From: Maratus speciosus
Lineage: Eukaryota; Arthropoda; Arachnida; Araneae; Salticidae
DNA length: 64,000 nucleotides
Reading direction: 5' to 3'
Assembly (NCBI GenBank): GCA_963932465.1
Contig: OZ010792.1
Coordinates: 510,245,100 to 510,309,099, forward strand
Positions within the stretch are counted from its first letter, which is position 1, and every line of letters begins with the position of its first letter. Positions 1 to 13,805 of the stretch are shown here, in pieces. Below the pieces are notes generated by a model. It had not been told where the DNA came from. It searched no databases and saw nothing but the letters and a program-made list of their open reading frames with translations. A program made the position numbers and the translations under genes.

Positions 1-353
1 ATGCTTATGCTTACAGGGCAACCACGCTGAAATGCATTGATTATGCCTTGTACGTCTTATTTGCACTAACAAGTTCTTTATTAAAAGCACTTTTCTGGAA
101 AATGTCAAGAGACTTTTGAAACGTCCTGTATAGACAAAAATGTAACCTTTTCAGACAAATAAACACTTGCATCAAAATAAAGTTGTTGTTATGGCATATC
201 AGTAATGCATACAACAAATATTTACTGTTTCGGGAGAAAAAAAATTTGCAACAAAATAAACTTACTGTGTTGGTATTCATGACACTGCAAGCCACAAATC
301 TCTAGGACTCATAGTTTCCGTACAATAATATTTGAAATCAGGGAGGTTTTATG

Positions 354-1045
354 TGGACACCTAGTATAACAACATACGAAAATCTAATGTATAAAATGAA
401 AATTTGTCTGTCTGTAATTCTACACAAATCCACAATTTAGGAGCCAGAATTGTGAAATGTTACGTACATGTGTATTAGAACACGGCCAAGGCAACTAAAA
501 TAATCCGGAATCGTATAGTTAAATCCAGTAACTTATAGTTAATTTTTAATTAATAAAAAACCACAAATTTAACAGCCATTTTCCAATGAAATTTAAACAT
601 TTTTCGTTATAGCTGTTGCCAAGAATTAAAAATTCACACTAAAATTCTTACGATAACAATACTTTTCTATTACAAGATTGCCACGTGAAAAAAAGAAATA
701 AAGGGTTTAACGAATTTGAAAAAAGGGAATATTACGTCATAACTTTTCTACTGCAAGATTTCCACGTGAAATAGGAAAATAAAATAAATAGTTTGACGAA
801 TTAAAAACAAAAGTGAATGCTATGTCATAATTTTTCTGTTTTATGATTTCCATGTGAAAAATTATAATTATTTAATTAATTTGACGAATAAAAAAGTGGA
901 ATATGGCTTTATATTGGAAATATAAAGGACGTGGCGAATATATAACGTCATATAAGTGTGAAAAAATGTATTCAAGCATGATAAAAACTCGATTATGGAA
1001 ATATTGGCGTATTTTAACATTATTGCTCCAGTGACGAATAGAGAT
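354..1045 (+). mobile_element. DINE/Helentron-like repeat, family C, copy 1
   Basis: A short GTCT microsatellite (about 407-416) is followed by a block shared with 26526-27000 (e.g. GTGAAATGTTACGTACATGT). The two copies are roughly 85% alike by eye. Between 661 and 905 an 80-88-bp unit (key words CACGTGAAA, TTTGACGAATT, TACGTCATA) occurs three times; the second copy has it once. The shared part ends near TATTTTAACATT. Non-coding. The family assignment is inferred from the GTCT tract plus central repeats; exact ends are not certain. Confidence 0.5.
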
Positions 1046-1193
1046 AAGTTCATCAGTCAGGGTTAAACAATTATTTTAAAAAATTACCGTTAAGAACAGA
1101 TTAAAATATCAATTTTTCGTATGAGATAAGTATTGTGCAATAAGAAAGTGACATCATAATCAAATAGCAATATTTTAATTTATTTCTGTAAAC

Positions 1194-3657
1194 CAGTGAT
1201 TATCAAACTTTTTTGCATGCGTACCCCTTGATGAATTACGTTTGGCTGGCATATCAGTTATTTTTTGACTCAATTGATTATTGAAAAGAAAACTAGAAAC
1301 AAAGAACAAATGAAAGGATACAAAGAAACGCAGCTTTTATTTTACATGTAACGCAAGTTTTTTAATATGACAAGTGCGGTTTTTTAATTTGTACTCATAT
1401 ATTTGTTTTCGATGTTAATTTCCTGAGGTAGCGTCGTGAGTTAGCTTCAAGACCTATTGTATACTATATTTTGTTTTTAAAATAGTTAATGAGCTGAAAA
1501 ATCCTTATCACTAATTCATTTAGATGCCGTATTTAAAATGCCGTATGTTGGTTGTTAACTGAGTCTTCGCGTATCCCTTAGAACAGGGGTTCTCAAACTA
1601 TGGTACGCATACCAGTACTGGTACGTGAAGCTCTGTTTACTGGTACGCGAAAGTACGATACTCGTGAAATGAAATAAAAAAATACAACAATAATGATGGA
1701 TTGCTGGAATTCGCATTCAAAAAGATGAAGCAAACAAAATTTTGGTTAGTGAGAAAAGAAAAATACTCTCTGATATCCGTAAAAGCTCTAAAATTATTGT
1801 TTGTTTCTAGTACAACATATGTTTGTTTTAAGTGCTTTCTCGTCTCTTCTTTATTGGGTCATTCTTCAAAAAGTGTAATATTTCACTCGCAAAGCCTTTT
1901 TCAGTATTTGACATGAACTTTTTTGAATTAATTTATGTTTTCTATTGAAAGTGAAAGAAGACTATGTGTTATGTGCATACATTTTTTATAATTACTTTAT
2001 ATTTTTTATTTCTTAGTATACAGTATGTGAGATCTCACCTCCGTGGCATGTCACACACCCAGTGTTACTAAAGAAAATGTTTGATTACTTATTTAATTGA
2101 AAATAAAATAGTTAAATAGTTATTATTCTAGCTACTACTATCTCATGAGCAAATAATTTAGCATAGTTAATTACTTTCTTTGTATTTTTTTCTTTGTTTT
2201 CTGGGTACGAAAAGGTGTGACACACAATATATTCTATCCTCCATGAACCAAACATTAAATTGCATTTTCATGTTAAAAAATGGCAAAATTATGATCAGAT
2301 TTTGTTTCACATGATGCTAAAGTTGGCCAGTATGTTTGCTGTTGTTAAATTAGGAGTCAGGATTTTTTTTTTATACTGAGGTATTCGATTTTGTTATAAA
2401 AAAGCAAGCATGGTTATTCGAGATTCTCACATGCGTGAACTGTAACTCAAGGTGACTAAATCAACACTAAGATATTTGCTTATATATTGCTTATGTAATT
2501 ATATCAACAGATGTTGATTTAAAGAACAAAACAATAAATTTACAAAAAATAAATATGTAGCTTAATATTTAGAGCATGTTGTTCACCTCCGTGAATCTCT
2601 TAATTTTGAAAATTTATATTTCAGAGAAAATTACTTAACAAGAATTTGAAATGACTGTAAATCAAAAAAGATTGTTTCAAAACTTTAAAAGAGTAGAATT
2701 GAATAACCTTTAAAAGATGGTTATGAAAAGAAGCCCCAGATGGGGGATGAATTTTTTTTGTGTTTTTTTTATATTCATTCCAAAAAAATTCATTATGCAT
2801 TCTTATATAGAATTGCTCCTTAGTTATATATCCAATAGAATAAATAATTTTTACTGCTTTGTCTCACTACACAAACATAACTGTAGCATAAAGCATAACA
2901 TCTTTAGTACTGTAGCATAAAATCTCCGTGAATGATGTTAATAAAAAAAAATTGTGTTTCTAAAAAAAAATAAATATGATGTAGCTGGGCCATTCCTTAT
3001 TTTTACTCGCAGTAAGTGATAACTTTCTAAAAATTATAACATTTGTCTTGAAAAACAAATTTGTATTGAAAAAGTACACATTTGGGAGAATGACCCTTAT
3101 ATGAAAAACAAATATAGGAATAACAAAACATCGAATCTGATTTACGTCTAAAACTAAGAGTGAATCAGATATGAGGAAGCTGTATTTGGTAAAGTATGCA
3201 TATCCTTATCATTAGCAATACAACAGAATTAATAGAGTCACCCTAGTGTATATGTATCAATTTATGCCAATATGTCATTAAGTATAGTATCTTTTTTTCA
3301 ATCAAAACTCTGTATTTTAATAATGTACATATTATTAATATGTAATGATGATACTACCTTTTATCTGAATGTTAAAATAAAGCAGTCAATCTAAATAACC
3401 AATTTAATAGTGTTACAATGCAATACAGTAAAATCTGCTCAGACAGAAGCACAAAAGACTGTAAAAATATTTCGTTTTAGACATATTTCGTTTACACAGG
3501 TTTTTCTGTATTAGCTTCGCGTTTGTAACCTTGTGGTATGTGGAAGTATGAGTTTCTATTCAGTGATACGTCAGTCTAAAAGTTTGGAAACCCCTGCCCT
3601 AGAACATTTTCGCTGACTTTCAAATGGTATATGTGTACCGCACTCTGGGAAACACTG
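1194..3657. mobile_element. Probable non-autonomous hAT element, host of a second hAT insertion
   Basis: The left end reads CAGTGATTATCAAAC and the right end, reversed, CAGTGTTTCCCAGAG, the CAGTG start seen in many hAT terminal repeats. Removing the inner element at 1584-3596 leaves a unit of roughly 450 bp. No convincing target duplication is visible, so this outer call is weaker than the inner one. Non-coding. Confidence 0.4.
1584..3596. mobile_element. Non-autonomous hAT element with near-perfect 8-bp target duplication
   Basis: Termini CAGGGGTTCTCAAACTATGG and, reversed, CAGGGGTTTCCAAACTTTTA. Flanks CCTTAGAA (1576-1583) and CCCTAGAA (3597-3604) are an 8-bp duplication with one mismatch, the hAT hallmark. 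Subterminal TGGTACGC/GGTACGTG motifs occur near the left end. No transposase reading frame is visible in the 2.0 kb, so it would depend on a helper. Confidence 0.7.
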
Positions 3658-3702
3658 CTAATCAAACACAGTATTTACAAATGTAAAAGCGAATAAATTT
3701 AC

Positions 3703-3876
3703 TTTTTCGATGTAAATTTTGTCGTTTTCTGACAGATTGTGCTGCAGTTGTTCAATTCTGTTCCTCAGTTCATTGCACTGTCTTCTCAGATCTTCCCTCT
3801 CCCGAGTCCAAGTCATGCTGATTTCAGATTGACGTTGATCAGCGCTCTGCTGGAGGCGATTTCGTTCGTCTTCGAG
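3703..3876 (-). CDS. Exon 9, last visible exon (residues 583-640)
   Basis: Acceptor GATTTCCAG at 3877-3879; donor GAAAAA|GTAAAT at 3702. It is 58 codons, phase 0. Translation starts LEDERNRLQQSADQRQSEIS and ends NLSENDKIYIEK, coiled coil with an aromatic MTWTRERED patch. I found no downstream exon in 1-3702, so the C terminus lies outside. It is flanked tightly by a hAT element (ends 3657) and a DINE-like repeat (starts about 3986). Confidence 0.8.
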
Positions 3877-6800
3877 CTGGAAATCAGTTAGAAAACATTT
3901 TGAATAATATGAAAAATAGTAAACTTTAGTAGCATAAAAAATATGTGTTAAATAGATAGCAAGGTAGTGGCCATTTTTTTTTTTTTACTTTCTTCTGTCA
4001 TTACAAGAAGAAAGTATTGGATTCAAGAAAATTTTCGAATTCCGGTTTTCGACGGATTTACACGTTTTAGGGGTCAGAGAACCCGAAAAACATGTTTTTA
4101 CAAAATGTCTGTCTGTGAGTCTGTCTGTATGTGACACAAATTTTATGGGCTCTCTATCTCAAGAACTAATGAACGGAATTTAATAAAACTTTAGATTCAG
4201 TTAGTACCTGATATAAACTGGTGCTGATTACTTTTTGGTGTAAATGGCCCAACAGATGGCGCTGTTATGCTGCATTTTTCATGATTTCCGCAATAGCTCT
4301 ATCTCATGAACTAATACACGAACTTTTATGAAACTTCAGATTCCATTAGTCCTTGATATAATTTGGTGCTGATTACTTTTTTGTGTAAATTGCCCAACAA
4401 GTGGCGCTGCTATGCGGCATTATTCATGATTATCGCAATAGCTCTATCTCAAGAACTAATGCACGAGTTTTCACCAAACTTCAGATTCAGTTAGTCCCTG
4501 ATATAAATTAGTGATGTTTTGTTTATAGTGTAAATTACCCAACAGGTGAGCTGCTATGCTGCATTTATCACGATTTCCGCAATAACTGTAACTCGAGGAC
4601 TAATGCATGAATTTTCACCAAACTTCAGATTCAGTTAGTCCCTGATATAAATTTGTCCTGATTACTTTTTGTAGTAAATCGGCCAACAGGTGGTGCTGCT
4701 ATATAGATTTTTTTTTTTTGCAATTTCAAAAATAGTTCTACCTCAAAAACTAATGCACGAATTTTCATCAAACTTCAGATTCAGCTACAAGTTGACGAAA
4801 GGTGTTGCTGATTAGATTTTGGTGTAAATCACCTAACCAGTGGCATTAATATGTTTTATTTTTCAGGAAATATTACCATGTTTGTATGAGATAGAAGAAA
4901 GTTTTGGGACTGCCACATCCGACTAGTTTTCTTTATGGCTGCTGTAACCCATTACATTTCTGCATTCTCGAAGTATTGGGTAACTGCAAAAGTTCGTGCC
5001 CTATTTCATAGATGGCAGAAACTTGCAATTTTGACAGCGCTGATGTTTCTTTTATAACCATATTATTAACTGACAGTTATCTACATGTGCAGTGAGTGAA
5101 CATAACGTTAAAAAAAAAGTTTTCAAATTAATTTGTGTGCAAGGTTAATATTCAAAAGGGAAATGAAAAACATTTTCGTCATGTCATGTTATATGAGTTG
5201 AAAAAAGGAGTGAGTGTTGGACGTGTTGCAAAAAAATATTCAAGACGCTTATTTGGATCGTGCTCCCACTCTTAAGGTGGTCCGGGAAACATTTTCAAAT
5301 AATTTTTATTTATTGAGTTAAAATTCTGAATTTTTTTGCGATGGTTAACAATATCATTTGTAAACAAAATCACATGATAAAACTTCTCATTATTTTTTTA
5401 AATTTAAAATTTAAAATTTATTATAAAAGCGGGGTAATTTAAAATCGTTATAAATCGAAATATTATTAATAGAATTTCAATCTTGAAATAGAAATTTATA
5501 AGTTTTAATTTGGATTCAGCATTTTTAAAAATATTAATTTTTAAAAAATTAAAAATATTTAGCGAAAAAATTAAAAAAAAAGATGCAACTTAAAAAAAAA
5601 AATCATATTTTCAAAAATAAATATTTTTTTTCAAATATGCTGAACCAAAATTAAAGTAAAACAATTGAAAGGGAAATGTTCCAAGTTTGAATCATTTATC
5701 TTTAACGGTTCTTGATTTACAAAATTTAAATACGAGAAATGTTGAAAAAACCCATCATGAAGAAAAACGCATTTTTACAAGAAGTCGTTTCCATGACAGC
5801 CATTGCTTGAAACTTGGATTTTGAAAACAAACGAAAACGAAAAAATTAAAATTTCTTTTTACACTATGACGCAAAAGTTTAGACAATGACGTCATTCAGC
5901 TTTAAAATGTAGAATTATGACGTCAGAATTACAAAAACCTGTAAATATATTCAAAAACTGATTTAAAATGCTATGTACAAAAGACAGTCGTTTTATTTGC
6001 TATAATACTAATTTTTTTCATAAAAATTCAAATCTGCTTGTCGCAAAAGTTTAGACACTATTCTAAATTTCTTTGAATATTCGCTGGCATATGCAAATTT
6101 AGAATCGATGATGTCACAAATTTGGAGTACTTAAGTTCTGCAAACGATTGCGCTTCATAGTCGACATGCCGAGAGCTAAAGAAATTCAAGTGAATGAGGT
6201 TTCAAGGATTTGGCAGTTGAAAGGTGAAGGGAAGAGCTTTTCTGAAATTTCTGCTATTATTAATAGGAAAAAAAAATCTATTTATCGAGTTTTATCGAGT
6301 GGTTCCGAATATAAAGCAAAATGTCGGTCTGGGAGGCCACGTGTGACAAATGTACGAGAGGATCGCCTGATACAAAGACTAGCGAGTACTCAACAAATGA
6401 GCGTACGTGGAGTTCAAAGCTCATCGGGACTCTCTGTATCAAAGGATACGATTCGTAGACGAATTTTGGAAAAGGAACAATCGTTTATAGCAAAATGCAG
6501 AAGAAACCAGCTCTGAAACCACATCATAAGTTACAAAGACTTATGTGGGCTCGAAAGCATATGTCATATGGAGAGAAATGGCAGTCAGTCATATTTATCG
6601 ATGAAAAAAAGTGGAATCTGGATGGTCCAGATGGTTGTTTATCGTATTGGCATGACTTGCGGAAGGAACCTCGACGTTTTTTTAGTCGCAGACAAGGAGG
6701 GGGCTCGGTGATGGTTTGGGTAGCCTTTTGCTATAATGGACAAGTATCTCTGACCTTCAACAGTGGTCGTCAGACTTCACAGCATTATACACAGACATTA

Positions 6801-9649
6801 GAAGAAAACCTACTGCCATTTGCTGAGCTTCTAGGGGGTCCTCAGTGGGAATTTCAGCAAGACAATGCTTCAATTCACACTGCAAAACATTCAAAATCTT
6901 GGTTTAATTCCCATAATATAAGAGTTCTCGACTGGCCAGCATGTAGCCCAGATCTTAATCCTACAGAAAACCTTTGGAGCATCATGTGTCGCAAAGTTTA
7001 TAGCAACGCTAGACAATACTCTTCTGAAAAGGAACTTAAGACATCTATTGAGAATGCATGGTACGATATCGATCCACAAACTATGCAAGATTTAGTTTCT
7101 TCCATGCAATCTCGTGTATATGACGTAATACATAAGCATGGATGCGCAACCAGGTTTTAAAAATTGTTTATTTCGATTTTATTTAATTTGTGTCTAAACT
7201 TTTGAGACAGCAGTTTATTTTTGTTACCATTTAATTTATTGCAATATGCACAATTCCACTTTTCTTTGTTATAAATATTGTTTATATGTACAGCACATTA
7301 ATTTCAAGCAGTGATTTGAAAATTGAATAAATATTTTTCAAAGTATGTAAGAATTTCTTCATTGTCTAAACTTTTGCGTCATAGTGTATAATTAAGATAG
7401 AAACATGATTTAAAAGTCGTTTTAAGCAGAAAAAAACAGAGAAATTTTCAATGAAATAAAATGTTTTTACAAAATTTGGAAGATTTTTTTGTGTCCCGGA
7501 CCTCCTTAAGACAGTTAAAAAGAGATTTTATCGATTTCGAAAAGGTGATTTACATCTAAACGATAAATTTTGCTCTGAACGACATTCTGGCATTGATGAT
7601 GACTTAATCCGTGATTGAGTGAATCATAATGCACGGATTACTACTGAAAAGATTGCCGAGAGACTCAATGTTGACAATTCGACTGCATTTCGCCATTTAA
7701 AACAACTTGGGTACACTTCGAAACTCGATGCATCGGCAATCGGGCACGAACTTTTGCAACCACCAATATATTAAAAAGAAGTCATCCTAAAAATCTTCTT
7801 AATTTTATCAATTATTTTTAGCAATTTATCAATAAAACACGAATGTTTTATTGCAGTTTTAAAAATTTAGTCGAATTGTGTCATAGACTGTTTAGCTGTT
7901 GAACTTAAAATTGCGTCTTCCCTCCAAATTTTCTATTGTTTTAATAACCCTGAATTCTAACTACAGTCGTAGAAAAAAAAAAGTAAACACACCCTACTAA
8001 CTCCTCAAAAAATTATCGCAGAAGAAAGTTACTGGTACCGAACGATTGGAAATAAAGTCTACTTTTAAATGATGTCTATAAAACTTGCTTAGGGGGCCAT
8101 CTACATATTAAAACGAACCCAAACTTCATTTTTTCTAATGACAATACCCAATTTTAACAAGATATTTCAAATTTTCGGTTCAAACTATGCCTAGACACCA
8201 AATTTCAAGTCATTTGAATGATAAGTTTTTGAATTATAAACATTCAAAATTGAGTGCTTCTAACGTTAAATTACCTTTTCATATTTTTATTAATATCTGC
8301 TGAAATTATACTCCTATTGTGCTAATTTTTTGTGTAGCAATAATACTAATATACCCAAACATAAATACGTTGTATTTGCAATTTTTATAATTTTATTATA
8401 TGAACTATGAATTATGAAATTAATATTAGAAAAAATTATAAATTGCAAGCTACAATTTTTTTGATGGATTTAGATTTATTAAGTCCTGCTTTATAGAAAT
8501 CCAAAATTTCACATTTTCATTCCAAGTAGTTCTCAAATTATGCTTAAAAAACGGCAAAATGATGATTTAAGGGACCGTCTATGATAGAAGTGACTAGATA
8601 TTTTGAAATGTCTTATGCTATCCTGTAATCTAGCAGTCTTCAATGACGACTTGAGTGGCGCTTAAGCTGCCTTGATCAAGAAGGGGGCTCTCTCGGTTAA
8701 CAATCGAGTACCGAACTTCAATTTGGATACAGCCCCTAAAATAAGCTCGTTTTAAAATAATTAATTTCTGAGAAATTAGCACGAATCTAGCACGAATTGC
8801 ATAAAACTTCGTTTTTAGGCTAATTGAAGGGTGTAGAGTTCATTTATGCTGTCAGAATTGTGTACTGCTATTGAAAAAAATAAAGATATGGTTCGTTTTA
8901 ATATGTAGATGGCCCCTTTAAGCAAATTTTATATACCTCATTTAAAAGTAGATTTTATTTCCAATCGTGTGGTACCAGTAACTTTTTTCCACGATAATTT
9001 TTTTGCCGAGTTAGTAAGGGGTGTTTACTTTTTTTTTCCTCACGACTGTACATTGTCATCATAAAAATCCCTCTGAAGGCTTGAATTCAATACCGTCTGA
9101 TTTTTTAAACAGAATTTTTCTGCTAATGACATGGTCACACAGATCACTAAACAAAATTGTGCCGGAGTTATTTTTTGAAAAAATTGATTTAATAAATTCG
9201 TTAAGACACGCACGCCGTTAATTACTTCATTTCTCTTTCTGTTTTTTGCGTAAACTTCATTCGTTTTGTAATTTAGTACTAATCAATGTTTGAAATTTTG
9301 TTCAACGAAATGATCTAACATTATATCTAAACCTTAACACCTTAAGAGGCTACTTCAGTCAAGTGAAAAGACCCGTTCGCTAATGCTAATCCTATGGAAG
9401 AAATTTATAAAGATATCTCGGTTGCATTTTAATATTTTTAAATGATTTTTTTTTACATTGGTTAGCTGAGGTCGATCTGTACAAAGGCCGTTTTTTACTT
9501 TTTCTATTTTGTGTACAGATATTTTTGATGAGGACACTTTCATTTTCGGAACCGGTTTCGAAACTGAAAGCATCCTTATAAAAAAATCTGTAATCGAAAT
9601 CGAAAAAGTAAAAAACGGCAGATGTAGAGATCGACCTCAGCTAACCAAT

Positions 9650-9693
<44 letters not shown>

Positions 9694-12600
9694 TTAAAAA
9701 TATTAAAATGCAACCGAGATATCTTTATAAATTTCTTCCATAGGATTAGCATTAGCGAACGGGTCTTTTCACTTGACTGAAGTAGCCTCTTAAGCGCCAA
9801 ACCTGTTTTACCTGTCTTTCCGTTTGGACCGCGAGATAAGATTCCGTCGAAATTGGCTTACGGCGGGGGATCTGTTTAGGTTACGACAAAGCAATACAAA
9901 CATTTTAGAAATGTTTTACGTTTATATTCATTCAGTTCTCGGCGGTTCTTAGTCAAATGCAGACAAAAATCTTTCTTTACCTTTAAACGGGAAAATGTCA
10001 GTTTAAGAGTGTGGAAACGATAATAGTGAAATTATTTTTGCTAAAAATCCACGACGCAATCTCCAAAACACACCCGGAAAAATCTCTAAAGTGCGAAGAT
10101 GTTGTGAAGTGAAAAAGACTAAGAAACTGCGGCATAATTTAGTATAACAATGGCCAGAAAAATGACTAAACGAGATGTAACATTTTCTGATACCTGCGAA
10201 GGACAACCGTTGTTAGGTGCGTTCGTAATTATAAAAATACGTAGCACCTATAGTCGTCGTTCAGTCCGTCCGTCCGTCCGTCTGTCCGTCCGTCTGTCCG
10301 TCCGTCTGTCCGCATGTAACAGAGCAAAAACTACCCAACCGAATGGGCTGAAATTTCAAATATATGATTGTTGCAAAATTTTGTCGAGCCATTTCAAATT
10401 TTATGAAAATCGGATGTATAGTTTAATTACAGGGACAGTCAAAAGTTTTTCTTTACATTACGGCCAATGGGAAAAATTATTGCAAGTGCATTTTAATGAT
10501 ATTAGAGCCTTCCGAATGATCTGAAATTTTAAAGATATAACTGTTGCAAAATTTTGTCGAGCCATTTCAAAATTTAGGAAAATCGGATGTATAGTTTAAT
10601 TACAGGGACAGTCAAAAGTTTTTCTTTACATTACGGCCAATGGGAAAAATTATTGCAAGTGCATTTTAATGATATTAGAGCCATCCAAATGATCTGAAAT
10701 TTTAAAGATATAACTGTTGCAAAATTTTGTCGAGCCATTTCAAATTTTAGGAAAATCGGATGTATAGTTTAATTACAGGGACAGTCAAAAGTTTTTCTTT
10801 ACATTACGGCCAATGGGAAAAATTATTGCAAGTGCATTTTAATGATATTACAGCCTTCCGAATGGTCTGAAATTTTAAAGATATAATTGTTGCAAAGTTT
10901 TGTTGAGCTATTTCAAATTTTTGGAAAATTGGATGTATAGTTTAATTACAGGGACAGTCGAAAGTGTTCCGTTACATTACGGGGAATGGGAAAAATTATT
11001 GCAAGTGCATTTTAATGATATTACAGCCTTCCGAATGGTCTGAAATTTTAAAGATATAATTGTTGCAAAGATTTGTTGAGCTATTTCAAATTTTAGGAAA
11101 ATCGGATGTATAGTTTAATTACAGGGACAGTCAAAAGTGTTCCGTTACATTACGGGGAATGGGAAAAAATTATTGGAAGTGCATTTTAATGATGTATCAG
11201 ACTATGCGCTTTATGAAGTGCAAAAAAGTATACATTCAGTACAATATGGGGTGCTAAAAATAATTATAAAACTAGTTATAGTACGAACGCACCTCATTTG
11301 CCACGTTTGACGAGCAATTTCCAACTTGTTATGTTTACCGTGTTTCAATAAAATTCATTAAAATGCATTACTGATATAATCCTGTAATAAATAAAAGTTA
11401 AATAAATTTCAAATAAATTTTCAGTAATTACTTAAAACAATATAATTTTTTTAGTTTTATGTCATATTATACACTGTCAGTCACCGGTGACTGACGCGGT
11501 CTAATCGGAAAGTTCATTGTCAGTCACCGGTGACCGACGTGGCACTCAACGTGTTAAAATGCATAAATAATCTTAACCTAGAGAAAATTATAGGATAAGA
11601 GTACACTGGGAAACTTTATGTTTAGCAACACTGCAAGGTATTTTCACTTCATGTTTTAGTGTGTCTATTTCTACAACAGCAAAATATGGTGCTATATTGT
11701 CATTGATCTGATATTTTGTAGTTTCCTTTCTAACTAGAAGGTAAAATACATTTTTATTTCTTCTTGTGTCTTACATAATTTTTAAAACATTTAACGTAAT
11801 TCTTTTGAGATTGAGTACATAAGATGCAGTAATAGAGTTGTATCAAAGTAAAGTGCACTGCGTCTGCAACAACGTAGAGTGGTTAGCACTTCTCTTTTAT
11901 AACATGGTGGAGTATACTGGTGAATGTGTAAAACATTATTTAGGAAGGAAAGAGTACGCAATGGCCGCATACTACACGCTCTGAATATAGCCACTTATTC
12001 TTACTACTTTTATTGTTTCTTAGAAAAATGAGAAAAAAAAAACTTACTAAATGGAAAATTGTTTTATATTTTTAGATGTATATTTCTTTCCGTTTCGAGC
12101 CATTTCTGCGAAGTGGTAAGATATAAACAGAAAACAGAAACAATTGGAGATTGTAAACAGAAATTAGAGGCGAGGAAGTGTAAAAAGGAAATGACTAGAA
12201 AATAAAAGCATTAATATGTGCATCTTGAGAAAAAACAATAAAGTTGCAAAAAGTATTGAGAAAAAAAGAAAGGGAAATTTGAAAATGCAAGTGCAGAAAG
12301 AGCTGTTAAAAAAAAAAAAAAGACTACAAAGAAATATCATAAGACGAGAAAAGAAAGAAAATGAAAGTGAATGCACACAAAGAATTTCACTTCGGGAATT
12401 ACGACCTAAACCGATCAAAAAAATTTGGAAATGATGACGATTCCTTTATTTTCTTAGGATGTGGACATTTGTGTTATAACAACTGTATCCAGTGTGAGTA
12501 TCAGCTAGGAGTGGTGGTACTGGAACAAATACGCATATGAAAGTAGAAAGCCATTTACTTTTGACTATTACTTACTAGTACGTACTCATAACCTTCCTAT

Positions 12601-13681
12601 TCCCGTAGTCTTACTCTCCTAGTATGTCAAGAAAATGCAACTGAGATTTAAAATAATAATAATAATTTCTGTGTGGTGTATTGTTAAAACCTCGCCTAAT
12701 TTTTTCATACATAATTAAAAAATATCTTCGAAAATATTTGGACTTTTTTTTTTATTTGGCACAGATACAATTAAAATATTTGCTTGTAGAAGATGGTTGT
12801 ACCCTTACTCTATAATTTAATTTAGAAAAAAAACATATATCATATATCATTGTTGCTTTTGACAAGATTTAAATAAAGGAATTGATTGAAATGACAGCTT
12901 TTTTACCTCGTTTCGAAGTTGATTGCATTCCTTTCTCAAGGAAGTGAGATCTCTATCCGTCTTATCCACTTGGCTCCTTAGTTCAGATGCTCGTGCTTCA
13001 GCCTTAGCCAGTAGGCTACGATGTTCTTCACACTATAAAAAAAATAATTTTATGCGAAAGTAATAGCAGTTCTTTTATATCCTTAATTTTTTTTAAATCC
13101 AAAAATTTAATTTGCATAAAAAAGTCGTGTGGATATCAATATTTTTCATTGCCACAATAGGAAAAAAAACTGTTTATGAATTTTCATTCCGAAACTTAAA
13201 ACACGAAATCAATTTTTGTTTCAAGTTTTTATTCCTGTGTCCCGTTAGAATCTCATATAAGATACTAAATAAGATGCTAAGTAACAAAATAATTACATGA
13301 TAAGTAGGGGAAAAGTAAGAGGAATTTATATTTTAACGAGTATTATAATTTCACAGATCTATGTGAAAAGAAAAGTATGATTTTATTTTATTTATTATTG
13401 TATGTGTTCTACAATTTTTACTGCGGCAAGATTTAAAACATTTGTAATTGGAAAATTTTCTTTTTATAGATCAAAAGTAAGCTGTGAATTGCTATTTAAA
13501 AATGGATTTTGAAATTTATGGAAAATAAATATCATAAAAATTGTTCAATGTTACAAAAAGATATTTAAAATTATATAATTAAATATTTCTAGCTGTTTAG
13601 GAACGCAGAAGTTATAAGAGGGACATGCCCCATTCATTCCTTCACGTAGTATAATATATGGCTAATCATAATAACCATGCT

Positions 13682-13721
<40 letters not shown>

Positions 13722-13774
13722 TTTAATTAGTAGTTTCTAAACGCAGTATGTGTAGAATTATGGAAACAGTTCAT

Positions 13775-13805
<31 letters not shown>

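Larger units (their letters stand above)
5272..7509. mobile_element. TTAA-flanked element inserted in the mariner relic, carrying a Tc1
   Basis: TTAA at 5272-5275 and 7506-7509 flanks inverted ends GGTGGTCCGGGAAAC and, reversed, GGAGGTCCGGGACAC. Dropping everything between one TTAA and the other restores an uninterrupted mariner-type frame (DRAPTL then KTVKKRF), which proves both boundaries. The interior, apart from the Tc1 at 5862-7386, is non-coding and AT-rich. TTAA specificity suggests a piggyBac-like mover; no such transposase is present. Confidence 0.75.
4976..7766 (+). mobile_element. Mariner relic (deleted) hosting two nested insertions
   Basis: Termini TTGGGTAACTGCAAAAGTTC and, reversed, TTGGTGGTTGCAAAAGTTCG, flanked by TA (4974-4975, 7767-7768). 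Interior reads as a mariner transposase N-terminal half in pieces: about 5160-5275 (GNEKHFRHVMLYELKKGVSV) and 7509-7735 (KKRFYRFRKGDLHLNDKFCS, then EKIAERLNVDNSTAFRHLKQ) with one stop near 7615. The catalytic part is missing: after the SKLD-like segment the right terminus follows at once. The two halves are separated by the TTAA element at 5272-7509. Confidence 0.75.

Noticed and set aside
1..350. A further downstream exon of the coiled-coil gene
   Set aside because: No minus-strand stretch with acceptor, donor and charged helical coding in phase 0 was found in 1-3702.
12216..12434. Lysine-rich 72-residue frame
   Set aside because: Compositional, from A-rich DNA; no homology recognised and no splice sites.
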